Of a DNA stretch of 64,000 bases, positions 42,464 to 51,822 are shown in pieces (within the stretch, counting starts at the first letter, position 1; the number at the start of each line of letters is the position of its first letter). Both the position numbers and the translations under genes were made by a program. Source of the DNA: Ectothiorhodospiraceae bacterium (GTDB taxonomy: Bacteria > Pseudomonadota > Gammaproteobacteria > HK1); the NCBI GenBank assembly GCA_024234875.1, contig JACKNM010000002.1, positions 62,001-126,000 of the forward strand. Reading direction: 5' to 3'. Under the pieces are notes generated by a model, which saw nothing but the letters and a program-made list of their open reading frames with translations, searched no databases and was not told the DNA's origin.

Positions 42464-42976
42464 TCAGGCCGCCCGCCGCGTCCGCCTGCCCGCGGCGTGC
42501 AGCACGCCGAGGCCGACCAGCGGCAAGAGCAGACCGCCGAGCAGGAGCGGGAACAGATGCCAGCGAAACGGGCGAGCGATCATGCTCGTCGCAGAATCCC
42601 CGCCGAGATGCCAGACGGGCACCGGCTCGCCGACGACGACCTGGGGATTCTGCAGGGTCACGGCCCTCGAGGTGAGACGGCCGAGCTCGTGGTAGTCGAG
42701 CTCGGTCTCGCCGAGCACCGGCCCGCGCGGCCCGTCGAATCGGTAGTGGACCGCGTAGAGCTCGATCGCGTCCGGCCCGGAGGTCCTGACTCCGTAGCGC
42801 CCGGAGCTGGGCGACCGTGCGCCGGCGGCACGCACGTCGACCACCACACCCTCGACGCGCTCGCCGAGAGCGAGCAGCCTCAGATAGCGCCCCTCGGCGA
42901 GCGACCACCCACCGAGCAACGCGATTCCGAGAACCCACAGCAGCAGGGCGATCGCCCGACCCTGCCTGGCGGTCAC
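42464..42976 (-). CDS. DUF3592-like membrane protein
   Basis: 170 residues. One membrane helix at residues 9-28 and another at 140-160, with a soluble beta-rich region between, the architecture of DUF3592 proteins. GTG 42976 is preceded by GGAGG at 8 bases. Function unknown. It sits between the TerB-like gene and the hydantoinase-type operon, 30 bp from the end of the latter. Confidence 0.72.
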   Translation of the reverse strand: MTARQGRAIALLLWVLGIALLGGWSLAEGRYLRLLALGERVEGVVVDVRAAGARSPSSGRYGVRTSGPDAIELYAVHYRFDGPRGPVLGETELDYHELGRLTSRAVTLQNPQVVVGEPVPVWHLGGDSATSMIARPFRWHLFPLLLGGLLLPLVGLGVLHAAGRRTRRAA

Positions 42977-43006
42977 GCCGCGCGCCTCCGGGTCACCGCG
43001 CCGCCC

Positions 43007-44239
43007 CTATCCGCCCCGCAGCAGAAACTCCGGCAGGCGATCGATCGACGGGCAACCCATCTGCGCGAGCGCACCGCGAAGCTCGGCCTTCAGCACCGTG
43101 ACGAGGTGCGCCGGGCCGCGCTCGCCGAGCGCGCCGAGTGAGAAGCAGAACGCACGCCCGAGCAGCACGTGGTCGGCGCCCATCGCCAACATGCGCGCGA
43201 TGTCGAGACCGGAGCGTGCGCCGCTGTCGGCCACCAGGGTCACCTCGGGACCGACCGCGGCGCGAATCGCCGGCAGACACTCGACCGACGACGGCGCCGC
43301 GTCGAGCTGACGCGCGCCGTGGTTGGAGACCACCAGCCCGTCGGCGCCGAGCGCGATGCAGTCGCGCGCCTCCTCCGGGTCGAGGATGCCCTTGACCAGC
43401 ATGCGCCCCGGCCAGCCGTCGCGGATGCGCTTCAGCTGATCGCGGGTGATGTGCCCGTCCATGAGACGGCCGAGCAGACGCGCACCGGTGGCAGTGCTCG
43501 CCCCCGACGGCAGGTACGGCTCCCAGGTGCGGAATCGCGGTGCGCCGTGGACCAGTGTCTCGAGCGCCCAGCGCGGGCGAGTCGCGATGCTCGCCAGCGT
43601 CGCGAGGTCGACCTTCGGCGGAACCGAGAGACCGTTTCGGATGTCGTGCTCGCGCCGCGTCGACATCGGCACGTCGACCGTGACCAGCAGCACCTCGTAG
43701 CCGGCAGCGTGCGCGCGGCGCAGCAGCGAGGCCTGAATCGCGTCCTGATTCGGTGGGTAGAGCTGGAACCACGCGTTGTCGCCACCGATCTCACGGATCG
43801 ACTCGAGATCCGCGGTGGCGAAGTTGCTGAGCGCGAACGCGATGTCGTGGCGCCGCGCGGCCGCGGCCATGATCTCCGGCGCACGCGGCCACACCAGACC
43901 GACGAGGCCGACCGGCGCGACGCCGAACGGCGCGCTGTACTCGCGCCCGAGCAGACGGCAGCGGATGTCCGGATCGTCCGCACCGTCGGCCAGCAGCTTC
44001 GGCATGAAGGCGATGGCGTCGAGCGCGTCGCGATTGCGCGCGAGGCCGACGTCGCGCCCGATCGCACCGGCGACGTAGTCGTACGCGAAGCGAGGGATGC
44101 GCCGCCGGGCGGCGGCCTGCATCGAGTCGACGCCGGGAAAGCGCCGGTCCAGAGCGGAGTTCACGCCGCGCACGCTGAAGGGGGCACCCTCGGCCGCGGC
44201 GGCATCGATCTTCGGGACGTCGGAAGCAGTGCGGTTCAT
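43007..44239 (-). CDS. FMN-dependent alpha-hydroxyacid oxidase/dehydrogenase
   Basis: 410 residues. TIM-barrel flavoenzyme (L-lactate/mandelate dehydrogenase, glycolate oxidase group) that oxidises a 2-hydroxy acid to the 2-oxo acid. SNHGARQLDA holds the catalytic His and substrate-binding Arg; VDVPMSTRREHDIRNG and the late ADSGARSGLDIARMLAMGAD FMN-phosphate region are typical. ATG 44239 overlaps the TGA of hyuA by 4 bp; the ATG at 44266 lies inside hyuA. Last gene of the hyuB-hyuA-oxidase operon. Confidence 0.93.
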   Translation of the reverse strand: MNRTASDVPKIDAAAAEGAPFSVRGVNSALDRRFPGVDSMQAAARRRIPRFAYDYVAGAIGRDVGLARNRDALDAIAFMPKLLADGADDPDIRCRLLGREYSAPFGVAPVGLVGLVWPRAPEIMAAAARRHDIAFALSNFATADLESIREIGGDNAWFQLYPPNQDAIQASLLRRAHAAGYEVLLVTVDVPMSTRREHDIRNGLSVPPKVDLATLASIATRPRWALETLVHGAPRFRTWEPYLPSGASTATGARLLGRLMDGHITRDQLKRIRDGWPGRMLVKGILDPEEARDCIALGADGLVVSNHGARQLDAAPSSVECLPAIRAAVGPEVTLVADSGARSGLDIARMLAMGADHVLLGRAFCFSLGALGERGPAHLVTVLKAELRGALAQMGCPSIDRLPEFLLRGG

Positions 44240-46290
44240 CGTGCGCCAACCTCGATGTCGAGCCAACCGAGCGCGGTGGTGTGAGCGCGATCGCCCGTGC
44301 GCAGCACCACCGTGGTGGTCTGCGACTCGACGATCGCCGGGCCCTCGACGCGTTGTCCGGGCGCCAGGGCGTCGAGATCGTGCACCGGCACGTCGATCCA
44401 GCGCCCGAGGTAAATCGGCCGCAGCGCGCGGTGCGGCGCATCCGGTCGCGCCGGGCGCGGCGGCTCCGCCGGCGGGTCCGGAAGGACCCCGACCACTGCC
44501 AGCCTGGCGTTGACCAGCACCGCCTCCTGGTCACGCAGCGAGTAGGTGTAGAGCGCCTCGTGACGCTCGTGGAACGCGTCGGCGACCGCGCGCATCGGAT
44601 CCGCGCCGCTCCAGTCGACACCGTCGAGCGGCACCTCGACCTCGAAGATCTGCTCGCCGTAACGCATGTCGGCGCTGCGCCGGCACCGCACCGGCCCGTC
44701 GAAGGCGGCCTCGGCGAGCCGCGCCCTGCCCTGCGCCTCCATCTCCCGGAACACCGCGTCCAGACCGGCGCCGTCGATGCGGCTCGCATCGCCGATGTGG
44801 GTGCGCGTGAGCTCGTAGCGGAGGTTGCTGGCGAGCATGCCCCAGGCCGAGAACATCGGCGCCAGCGTCGGCACGATCACGCGCGTGAGGTCGAGTTGGC
44901 GGGCGACGTCGGTGACGTGCGCGCCCGCTGCACCGCCGAAGGACAGCAGCGCGAAGCGGCGCGGGTCGACCCCTCGACGCACCGAGACCAGGCGAATGCC
45001 CTCGGCCATGCGGGTGTTGACGATGCGATGGATGCCCTCGGCCGCGGCCATCCGGTCGATCCGCAGACGCCCGGCAATCGCATCGACCGCGCGGGTCGCC
45101 GCCGCCACGTCGAGACGATGACGACCGCCGAGAAAGCCCTCGGCGTCGAGGAAGCCGAGCACCAGGTTGGCGTCGGTCACCGTCGCCTCCTCGCCGCCGC
45201 GGCCGTAGCAGGCGGGGCCGGGCTCGGCGCCGGCGCTGCGCGGCCCGACGTGCAGGACGCCACCAGCGTCGACGTGGGCAATGGAGCCGCCACCGGCGCC
45301 GATGCTCGCGATGTCCAGGCTGTGCAGCGCGACGCGTTGCCCGGCGACGCGGCGGTCGGTCGAGACCGAGGCCTCGCCGTCGACCACCAGCGACATGTCG
45401 GTGCTGGTCCCGCCCATGTCGAAGCCGATGAGATCGCCGTGGTGCAGCAGTCTCGCCGCGTGGCGCATCGCGGCCACGCCTCCGGCCGGTCCGGAGAGCA
45501 CCGCGCCGGCAGCGAGGCGCACCGCATCGGCGACCGGAGCGAGCCCGCCGTGGGACTGCATGATGAGCAGCGGGCCGACGTAGCCGGCCTCGGCGAGGCG
45601 TGACACCAGGCGATTCAGGTACCGGTCGAGCGCGGGGCCGACGTAGGCGTTGACGACCGTGGTGCAGACCCGCTCGTATTCCTTGATCTGCGGGAACACG
45701 TCGCAGGACAGCGAGACGTAGGCGTCGGGCAACGCGCGCGCGATGGCCGCCCCGGTCGCGCGCTCGTGGGACGGCGCGCGATACGAGTGCAGGTAGCAGA
45801 CCGCCACCGCCTCCACCCCCGCCTCGCGGAGCGTCGCGAGCGCGGTCTGCAGCGAGCGCCGCCCCAGCGCGACGCCCTCCGATCCGTCGGCCCGCACGCG
45901 CTCACGTACCGGGAGGCGCAGCCGCCGCGGCACCAACGGCTCGGGCGCGGGCTGGCGGAGCGCGTAGCGGTCGTCCTTCAACCCCTCGCGCATCTCGATG
46001 ATGTCGCGATGGCCCTCGGTGGTCAGCAGACCGACCCGCGCCCCCTTCCCCTCGAGCAGGGCATTGGTGGCGACGGTGGTGCCGTGGACGATGCGATCGG
46101 TCGCGGCGAGCAGCGCGGCGCGATCGAGGCCGAGCGACTCGCTCAGGCGGTCGAGGCCGTCGAGAACGCCGATCGACTGATCGGCCGGTGTCGACAACGC
46201 CTTGGTGGCGGTGATGCGCCCGTCGTCGTCGACCGCGACGAGATCGGTGAACGTGCCGCCGACGTCGATGCCGATGCGATAACGACTCAC
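44236..46290 (-). CDS. hyuA: hydantoinase A / 5-oxoprolinase N-terminal subunit (HyuA)
   Basis: 684 residues. ATP-dependent ring-opening amidase subunit (ASKHA fold) of the N-methylhydantoinase/oxoprolinase/acetone-carboxylase superfamily. IGIDVGGTFTDL starts at residue 6 and is the ATP-binding phosphate-1 motif; GGTSTDMSLV and GAGGGS later complete it. Start GTG 46290 overlaps the stop of hyuB by 4 bp. A preceding frame is Arg-rich and unsupported. Works as a complex with HyuB, with an alpha-hydroxyacid oxidase encoded next. Confidence 0.95.
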   Translation of the reverse strand: MSRYRIGIDVGGTFTDLVAVDDDGRITATKALSTPADQSIGVLDGLDRLSESLGLDRAALLAATDRIVHGTTVATNALLEGKGARVGLLTTEGHRDIIEMREGLKDDRYALRQPAPEPLVPRRLRLPVRERVRADGSEGVALGRRSLQTALATLREAGVEAVAVCYLHSYRAPSHERATGAAIARALPDAYVSLSCDVFPQIKEYERVCTTVVNAYVGPALDRYLNRLVSRLAEAGYVGPLLIMQSHGGLAPVADAVRLAAGAVLSGPAGGVAAMRHAARLLHHGDLIGFDMGGTSTDMSLVVDGEASVSTDRRVAGQRVALHSLDIASIGAGGGSIAHVDAGGVLHVGPRSAGAEPGPACYGRGGEEATVTDANLVLGFLDAEGFLGGRHRLDVAAATRAVDAIAGRLRIDRMAAAEGIHRIVNTRMAEGIRLVSVRRGVDPRRFALLSFGGAAGAHVTDVARQLDLTRVIVPTLAPMFSAWGMLASNLRYELTRTHIGDASRIDGAGLDAVFREMEAQGRARLAEAAFDGPVRCRRSADMRYGEQIFEVEVPLDGVDWSGADPMRAVADAFHERHEALYTYSLRDQEAVLVNARLAVVGVLPDPPAEPPRPARPDAPHRALRPIYLGRWIDVPVHDLDALAPGQRVEGPAIVESQTTTVVLRTGDRAHTTALGWLDIEVGAR

Positions 46291-47945
46291 CGCCCGCCCT
46301 CCGCGTCGTCGAGCACGAAGCCGTCGGCGCGGTCGCGCTCGCGCGCCGCGGGATCGCGCTCGGCCGGGTCGCCCCAGCCGCCGCCGCCGGCGGAGAGCAC
46401 GTGTAGCACGTCGCCCGGGCGCAGCTCGATGCCGGCCTCCTTGGTCAGCAGCTTGCGCGGGCGGCGACCACGCGAGCGCAGGGTGTAGGTGTGCGGCTTG
46501 CCGTCGAGGCCACCGTGCATCCCGCACGACGGGTACTTCACGCCGTCGCCCGCGGTGTTCGCGACCGCCGGCTCGGCGGTCTCCAGCACCAGCTCGAGCT
46601 CGCACCCCGGACCGCCTCGATGACGTCCGTCACCGCCGCTGCCGGGGCGCAGCTCGTGGCGGCGGAAGTGGAGCGGGAAACGCACCTCGGCCACCTCGAC
46701 GCTGCCGAACTTGATGCCACCGGCGGCCTGCCACTCACCCGCGGACGGCCAGCCGTCCCCTGCCGACGAGGCGCCACCGCCGGGACGGGCGTGGAACATG
46801 TGCCAGATGAACGCGCGCCCGGTGCGGGGATCCTTGCCCTGGATGGCGATGCGAAACCGCCGCCCCCAGCCCGCCATCACCCGCTCGGGGCAGGCTGGCT
46901 CCAGCGCGCGCATGATCGCCTCCAGGATCTCCTGCGCGCAGTGGTTGGTGGCGAGCGTCACCGGCGCGCCCTCGCGCGCCCACACCACGGTGCCTTCCTT
47001 CGCGATCACCTGCAGCGGGCGGAAGGTGCCGTCGTTCTTCGGGGTGTCGGGGTCGATGAGATAGGCGAGCGCCATCGCCACCGCCGAGCGCATGTTGGGG
47101 TACGAGGAGTTCACGAACCCGATGACCTGGGGGTGCGACTCGCTCAGGTCTACCGTGAGGTCGCTACCGCGCTTGGTGACGCGGGCGTGAATCGGGATGT
47201 CGTGATAACCGTGACCGTCGTCGTCGAGGTGGGCGACGCCGACGTACTCGCCGTCCGGCCATTCGGCGATGACCGCCCGCGCCTGTCGCTCGGCGCCGTC
47301 GAGCACCGCGGCGATCGCCGCCTCCGCGCGCTCCGAGCCGAGCTCGGCGAGCAACGCCCGCAGACGACGCTCACCGACGCGGGCCGAGCCGATCATCGCC
47401 GCCAGGTCGCCACGGAAATCGCGCGGATGACGCACGTTGAGCACGATGGTGTCGTACACGTCCTCGCGCAGGCGGCCCTGGTCGTGGAGCTTCAGCGGCG
47501 GGATGCGGATTCCTTCCTGCCAGATCTCGGTCGCCATCGGGTTGTAGGCGCCGTGGGTGGCGCCGCCGATGTCGCTCTGATGCGAGCGGTTGATCGACCA
47601 GAAGGCGAGGCGGTCGCCGTCGAACACCGGCACGAACGCGGTGAGGTCCGGGATGTGGTTGCCGCCGCGATAGGGATCGTTGAGCAGGTAGACGTCACCT
47701 GGCCGGATGGTGGCGCCGAAGTAGTCGTGCACCGCCTTGGCGGCCCACGGCAACGCGCCGACGTGGATCGGCACGTGCTCGGCCTGGGCCACGAGCCGAC
47801 CGTCCGGATAGCAGATGCCGGTCGAGAAGTCGCGACTGGAGTTGAGGATCTGGGAGTAGGAGGTTCGCAGCATCGCCTCCCCCATCTCCTCGACGATGGC
47901 GCCGAGACGGTGCTGGACCACGGAAACGGTGATCGGATCGACCAT
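46287..47945 (-). CDS. hyuB: hydantoinase B / 5-oxoprolinase C-terminal subunit (HyuB)
   Basis: 552 residues. Partner of HyuA; provides the hydrolase half. Conserved DFSTGICYPDGRLVAQAEHVP, NDPYRGGNHIPD and HQSDIGG are seen in order, all HyuB hallmarks. Start ATG 47945 follows AGGGAG. First gene of the leftward operon, divergent from the threonine-synthase-like gene. With its operon partner the enzyme probably opens a cyclic imide, with the hydroxyacid oxidase acting downstream. Confidence 0.95.
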   Translation of the reverse strand: MVDPITVSVVQHRLGAIVEEMGEAMLRTSYSQILNSSRDFSTGICYPDGRLVAQAEHVPIHVGALPWAAKAVHDYFGATIRPGDVYLLNDPYRGGNHIPDLTAFVPVFDGDRLAFWSINRSHQSDIGGATHGAYNPMATEIWQEGIRIPPLKLHDQGRLREDVYDTIVLNVRHPRDFRGDLAAMIGSARVGERRLRALLAELGSERAEAAIAAVLDGAERQARAVIAEWPDGEYVGVAHLDDDGHGYHDIPIHARVTKRGSDLTVDLSESHPQVIGFVNSSYPNMRSAVAMALAYLIDPDTPKNDGTFRPLQVIAKEGTVVWAREGAPVTLATNHCAQEILEAIMRALEPACPERVMAGWGRRFRIAIQGKDPRTGRAFIWHMFHARPGGGASSAGDGWPSAGEWQAAGGIKFGSVEVAEVRFPLHFRRHELRPGSGGDGRHRGGPGCELELVLETAEPAVANTAGDGVKYPSCGMHGGLDGKPHTYTLRSRGRRPRKLLTKEAGIELRPGDVLHVLSAGGGGWGDPAERDPAARERDRADGFVLDDAEGGR

Positions 47946-48058
47946 GGCACTCCCTGGAGACGTTCGCCGCCGAGACGCGCAGTGTATCGGGTTCACGCAC
48001 CGCTGGTGAGCACCGCACCGACGCCACCGTGGGCGACCGCGCGAGTCGGGGCGAGGCG

Positions 48059-48064
48059 TATACT
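48059..48064 (+). promoter_or_regulatory. -10 box candidate of the threonine-synthase-like gene
   Basis: TATACT, 57 bp before the ATG at 48122, in the 176-bp divergent gap with hyuB. No good -35 at 16-18 bp. Confidence 0.3.
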
Positions 48065-48121
48065 CCGCGCGTTCCCACCCCACTCGAGGCCGTCGACCAT
48101 GGACTTCCCGCGGTGAGCTCG

Positions 48122-49369
48122 ATGCCCGATCCACGCCCCCCGCGCCTGGTCTGCCGTCGCTGTGGCGCCGAGCACGAGCTCGGGCCGATGTTCGAGGGCT
48201 GTGCCGCCTGCGCCGACGGCGGGCCGGCGGCGCCGCTCGAGGTCACCTACGACTACGACTGGCATCGCGACCACGGCACGCTCGCGCGCTGGCACGAGCG
48301 TCCGCCGGCGGTGTGGAGCTACCGCGAGCTGCTGCCGCTGCCCGCGGCCGAGGCCCCGGTGAGCCTGTTCGAGGGCGGGACACCCCTGGTGCGGCTCGAG
48401 GTCGACGGCCCCGGCACCATCTGGGCCAAGGACGAGACCCGCAACCCGACCGGCGCGTTCAAGGACCGGTTCCACACCGTCTCGGTGTCGATGGCCCGCC
48501 ACCTCGGCTATGGCAAGGTCGCCGCGTCGACCACCGGCAACCACGGCACCTCGCTCGCGGCCTATGCCGCGCGCGCCGGCCTGCGCTGCCTGGTGTTCGC
48601 CGACCCGCGCGCCCCGGAGGTCCAGCGCGGTCTGATCCAGCTCTTCGGCGCCCGACTGGTCTCGATCCTCGACCGCCGCCCCAATCTCGCCTGGCTGGTG
48701 CGTGAGCGCGGCTGGTACCCATCGACCGGGCTCACTCCCTGGCCGGTAGCCACGCCCTACGGCATCGAGGGCTACAAGACCATCGGCCACGAGATCTATT
48801 TCCAGCTCGGCGGTCGGATGCCCGACCGGGTGGTCTGCCCGACCTCGGTCGGCGACGTGCTCTACGGCCCCTGGCGGGGCTTCGGCGAGCTCGCGGCGCT
48901 CGGCGCCGAGGGGCGCCTGCCGGCGATGGTGGCGGCGCAGGCCGCCGGGTGCGATCCGGTGGTCCAGGCGTTCGCGGCGGGCACCCGCGACGTTCCGGTG
49001 CATCCGGGCCCGGACACCATCGCGTTGTCGATCGGGGACGAGACCGCCGCCGCGTACACCATGGACGCGATCTTCGAATCGGGCGGCAGCGCACACGCGG
49101 TGTCCGACGAGGCCCTGCTCGCGGCGATGCGCCTGCTCGCGCGTCACGGCATCGCGGCCGAGTCCTCGTCCGCCGCCTCGGTCGCGGTCGCCCTGGAGCT
49201 CGCCCGGCGCGGCGAGATCACCCCGGGCGAGGACGTGGTCTGCGTGGTGACCGGCTCCGCCGCCAAGTGGCCGGCCGACGTCGCGATGGCGGCCGAGGCC
49301 CATGCGCTCCACGAGTCGGACCCGCAGACCATTCGCGCCTGGCTGGAGGCATTCGACGCCGAGCGGTGA
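48122..49369 (+). CDS. threonine-synthase-like PLP enzyme with N-terminal zinc ribbon
   Basis: 415 residues. Fold-type II PLP enzyme that makes threonine or a related beta/gamma-substituted amino acid. PLP lysine K114 in NPTGAFKDR, phosphate-binding STTGNHGTS and ESGGSAH near the end. It begins with four cysteines (C11, C14, C27, C30), a zinc ribbon found in many archaeal and bacterial threonine synthases. Start ATG 48122; a GTG nine bases earlier is possible. It is not in a threonine operon; it sits between hyuB and a SulP transporter, so the true substrate is open. Confidence 0.9.
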   Translation: MPDPRPPRLVCRRCGAEHELGPMFEGCAACADGGPAAPLEVTYDYDWHRDHGTLARWHERPPAVWSYRELLPLPAAEAPVSLFEGGTPLVRLEVDGPGTIWAKDETRNPTGAFKDRFHTVSVSMARHLGYGKVAASTTGNHGTSLAAYAARAGLRCLVFADPRAPEVQRGLIQLFGARLVSILDRRPNLAWLVRERGWYPSTGLTPWPVATPYGIEGYKTIGHEIYFQLGGRMPDRVVCPTSVGDVLYGPWRGFGELAALGAEGRLPAMVAAQAAGCDPVVQAFAAGTRDVPVHPGPDTIALSIGDETAAAYTMDAIFESGGSAHAVSDEALLAAMRLLARHGIAAESSSAASVAVALELARRGEITPGEDVVCVVTGSAAKWPADVAMAAEAHALHESDPQTIRAWLEAFDAER

Positions 49370-49371
49370 GG

Positions 49372-49387
49372 CGGGCGCCGTCGCCCG
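49372..49387. terminator. short GC hairpin between convergent genes
   Basis: CGGGCG-CCGT-CGCCCG, a perfect 6-bp stem in the 23-bp gap between the threonine-synthase-like and SulP stops. No T run. Confidence 0.35.
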
Positions 49388-49392
49388 GCCCG

Positions 49393-51603
49393 TCACGCCT
49401 CCCGTAGTGAGCGCACCTCGCCGTTGGCCTGGCGTAGCCGAACCGCGAGGGATCGCGCGATTCCGAGCAGCAACGCCATCGCCGCACGCTTGTGACCGGC
49501 GGCGAAGGCGTCGAATCGCTGCCGGGAAAGCACGTAGAGATCGGTCTCGACGAGCGCGATCGCATCCGCCGAGCGCGCCTCGTGATCCAGGAACGCCATC
49601 TCGCCGAAGTACGCGCCGCGGCCGAACGTCGCGAGGTGGTGGCTCGCCTCGGGTGAGACCGGGAGCATGATGCGCACCGCACCGCGGCGAATCATGAACA
49701 GCTCGTCGCCACCGTCGCCGCAGGAGAAGACGCGGCTGCCGGGGGGCACCGTCCGCGCCTCGATGCAGGCGAGCAGGGCGGCGACCGTCTCCGGCTTGCG
49801 TCCCTCGAGCAGCTCCATGTCCGCAAGCTCCAGAGGTGGCTCGTTCGCGACCGGACCGAGTCCCGCCTCGCCGAGGATCTGGTTCTCGACCCACTCCAGC
49901 GCCTGATCGAGCTCGTCGAACGCCCGCGCCCGGGGCTCCGCGGTGACCAGCCCGACCTCGCGGAAGTAGCGCACCATGTCGCGCCCGCTCGGCAGGCTGC
50001 GCGGCAGGTCGCAGAGCAGGAGATGGCCGCCGTGGTCGCGCAGCGCGCCCTCGACCTGCCCGAGGACGTGAATCGCCGTCACGTCCACCGACTGCACTCG
50101 CCGCAGGTCGAGAATCACGTAGTGCCGCCGCGCGATCTCCGGCTCCAGGGCGCGGTAGAGCTGGTCGGCGGTGCCGAAGAAGAGGCTTCCCTGCAGCTCG
50201 AGCACCACCGTCCGCTCGCCCTGCTCGACCAGCACGTCGCGTTGCTCGCGCCCACGGATCTGCTTCGACGAGATCTGCGCCCCATCGAGCTTGCGACGCA
50301 CCACCGCGCCGCCGATCTGCTCGCGTACGAACAGCATGATCGCGAGCGCCACACCGACCCCGGAGGCGGCGATCAGGCTCACCGCCTTCGCCACCACCAC
50401 GACCGCCACGATCACCGCGAAGTCGAGCAGGGTCGCCCGCGAGCGCAGCATCGTCAGGCTGTTCCAGTCGACCATGCGAACGCCGATCACGATGAGGATC
50501 GCGGCGAGCGATGCATTGGGCACCCAGGCCACGAGGCCGCCGAGGGCGACGAACGCGACCAGCGCGAGCACGCCCTCGATCACCCCGGAGGCACGGGTGG
50601 TCCCGCCGCTGGTCATGTTCACCAGCGTCGCCCCCATCTGGCCGGCACCCGGGACGCCGCCGAGCACCGTCGAGGCGATGTTCGCGACCCCCTGCCCCAC
50701 CAGCTCGCGATCGGACCGATGGCGCGAGCGGGTCAGCGCGTCGAGGACCACGCAGGTCTTGAGGGTATCGATGGAGAGCAGGACCGCGAGGGTGAGCGCC
50801 GGCGCCGCCACCTGCCGCAGCTCCTCCGGCCCGAGGGCGACCAGAGCCGACCGCAGCGCGGCGACCGCCTGCGCGCCCGGCACATCCGCCTTCGCGCCCG
50901 CACCCACCGGGCCGACCACCAGGGGGTTGCCGGCCAGCTCGAGCAGGGATCGGTCGGCGAGCGCGAGCGCGAGGTAGGTCACCACCCCGGCGGCGAGGGC
51001 GAGAATGACGCCCGGGACGACTCGCGTGAGCCGCGGTGCCGCCAGCATCGCCACCATCGTCGCCACGCCGACCGCGATACCGCGCTGGTTCCATGCCACC
51101 GGATCCGAGAGCGCGTCGAGCAGCAGCCCGCCGTCGACACCGAGCAGCTTGGGCAGCTGGCTCGTCACCATCACCAGACCGACCCCGCTCAGGTAGCCGC
51201 TCACCACCGGGTAGGGCATGTACTTGATGAGTCGGCCCAGTCGCACCAACCCGAATGCGACCTGAAGCAGGCCGGCGAGGAATGCGACGAGGCCGAGGGT
51301 GACGAGCGTCTCGGCGGCACTGGCACCGTCGGCGATGCGCTCGGCCGCCAACGCGGCGAGCACGGCCGCGGCGGGGGCGCAGGGGCCACTGACGAGACGC
51401 GCGGTGCCACCGAGCAGCGGTGCCAGGATCCCGAGGACGATCGCGCCGATGATCCCGGCGACCGCACCCTGCGCGGCGTAGGTGCCGCCGAGCGGAGCGA
51501 GGATGGTGACGCCGAAGGCGATGGCCGAGGGCAGCGCGACCAGCATCGCCGCGAGCCCACCCCAGGCCTCGGACGACCAGCCGCGCCGCTGTGGCGAACT
51601 CAC
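49393..51603 (-). CDS. SulP anion transporter fused to STAS and cyclic-nucleotide-binding domains
   Basis: 736 residues. SulP-type transporter (sulfate, bicarbonate or organic anions) with about 10-12 membrane helices in residues 15-430, a STAS domain (about 460-540) and an additional CAP-like cyclic-nucleotide domain (about 605-715) containing GAYFGEMAFLDHEARSADA. The fused nucleotide domain is uncommon and suggests gating by cAMP or cGMP; the phosphate-binding-cassette arginine is at the usual place relative to GE. GTG 51603 is chosen since GGTGGAG lies before it and the SulP fold starts right after; the frame continues to GTG 51690 without a ribosome site. Divergent from a K+ channel that also has such a domain. 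Confidence 0.9.
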   Translation of the reverse strand: MSSPQRRGWSSEAWGGLAAMLVALPSAIAFGVTILAPLGGTYAAQGAVAGIIGAIVLGILAPLLGGTARLVSGPCAPAAAVLAALAAERIADGASAAETLVTLGLVAFLAGLLQVAFGLVRLGRLIKYMPYPVVSGYLSGVGLVMVTSQLPKLLGVDGGLLLDALSDPVAWNQRGIAVGVATMVAMLAAPRLTRVVPGVILALAAGVVTYLALALADRSLLELAGNPLVVGPVGAGAKADVPGAQAVAALRSALVALGPEELRQVAAPALTLAVLLSIDTLKTCVVLDALTRSRHRSDRELVGQGVANIASTVLGGVPGAGQMGATLVNMTSGGTTRASGVIEGVLALVAFVALGGLVAWVPNASLAAILIVIGVRMVDWNSLTMLRSRATLLDFAVIVAVVVVAKAVSLIAASGVGVALAIMLFVREQIGGAVVRRKLDGAQISSKQIRGREQRDVLVEQGERTVVLELQGSLFFGTADQLYRALEPEIARRHYVILDLRRVQSVDVTAIHVLGQVEGALRDHGGHLLLCDLPRSLPSGRDMVRYFREVGLVTAEPRARAFDELDQALEWVENQILGEAGLGPVANEPPLELADMELLEGRKPETVAALLACIEARTVPPGSRVFSCGDGGDELFMIRRGAVRIMLPVSPEASHHLATFGRGAYFGEMAFLDHEARSADAIALVETDLYVLSRQRFDAFAAGHKRAAMALLLGIARSLAVRLRQANGEVRSLREA

Positions 51604-51822
51604 GCCCGACTCCACCGCCAGACCCCGCGACTCGCCGGCCTGCGCTGGAAATCTAGCCCGCTCGCGGTCGGCGTCGTTGATCGCGGTCACGATCGGAACG
51701 GGCGCAGGCCCATCGCGTTCGAGTCGTGCCCACTCGCCCGGGGGTGACAGGAGTCAAGACGAGACCTCCACCGGCGGGTCGAGAATGCGCCGAGCAGCGC
51801 TCGTCGCGTGGCGGAGAGGCGC

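Noticed and set aside
48099..48116. Five-codon frame ATG GAC TTC CCG CGG TGA just before the threonine-synthase-like gene
   Set aside because: Too short for a real peptide; possible leader role has no support.
47993..51094. 1,033-codon minus-strand frame over the threonine synthase and SulP genes
   Set aside because: Crosses the ends of two supported genes and is Arg/Gly/Ala low complexity.
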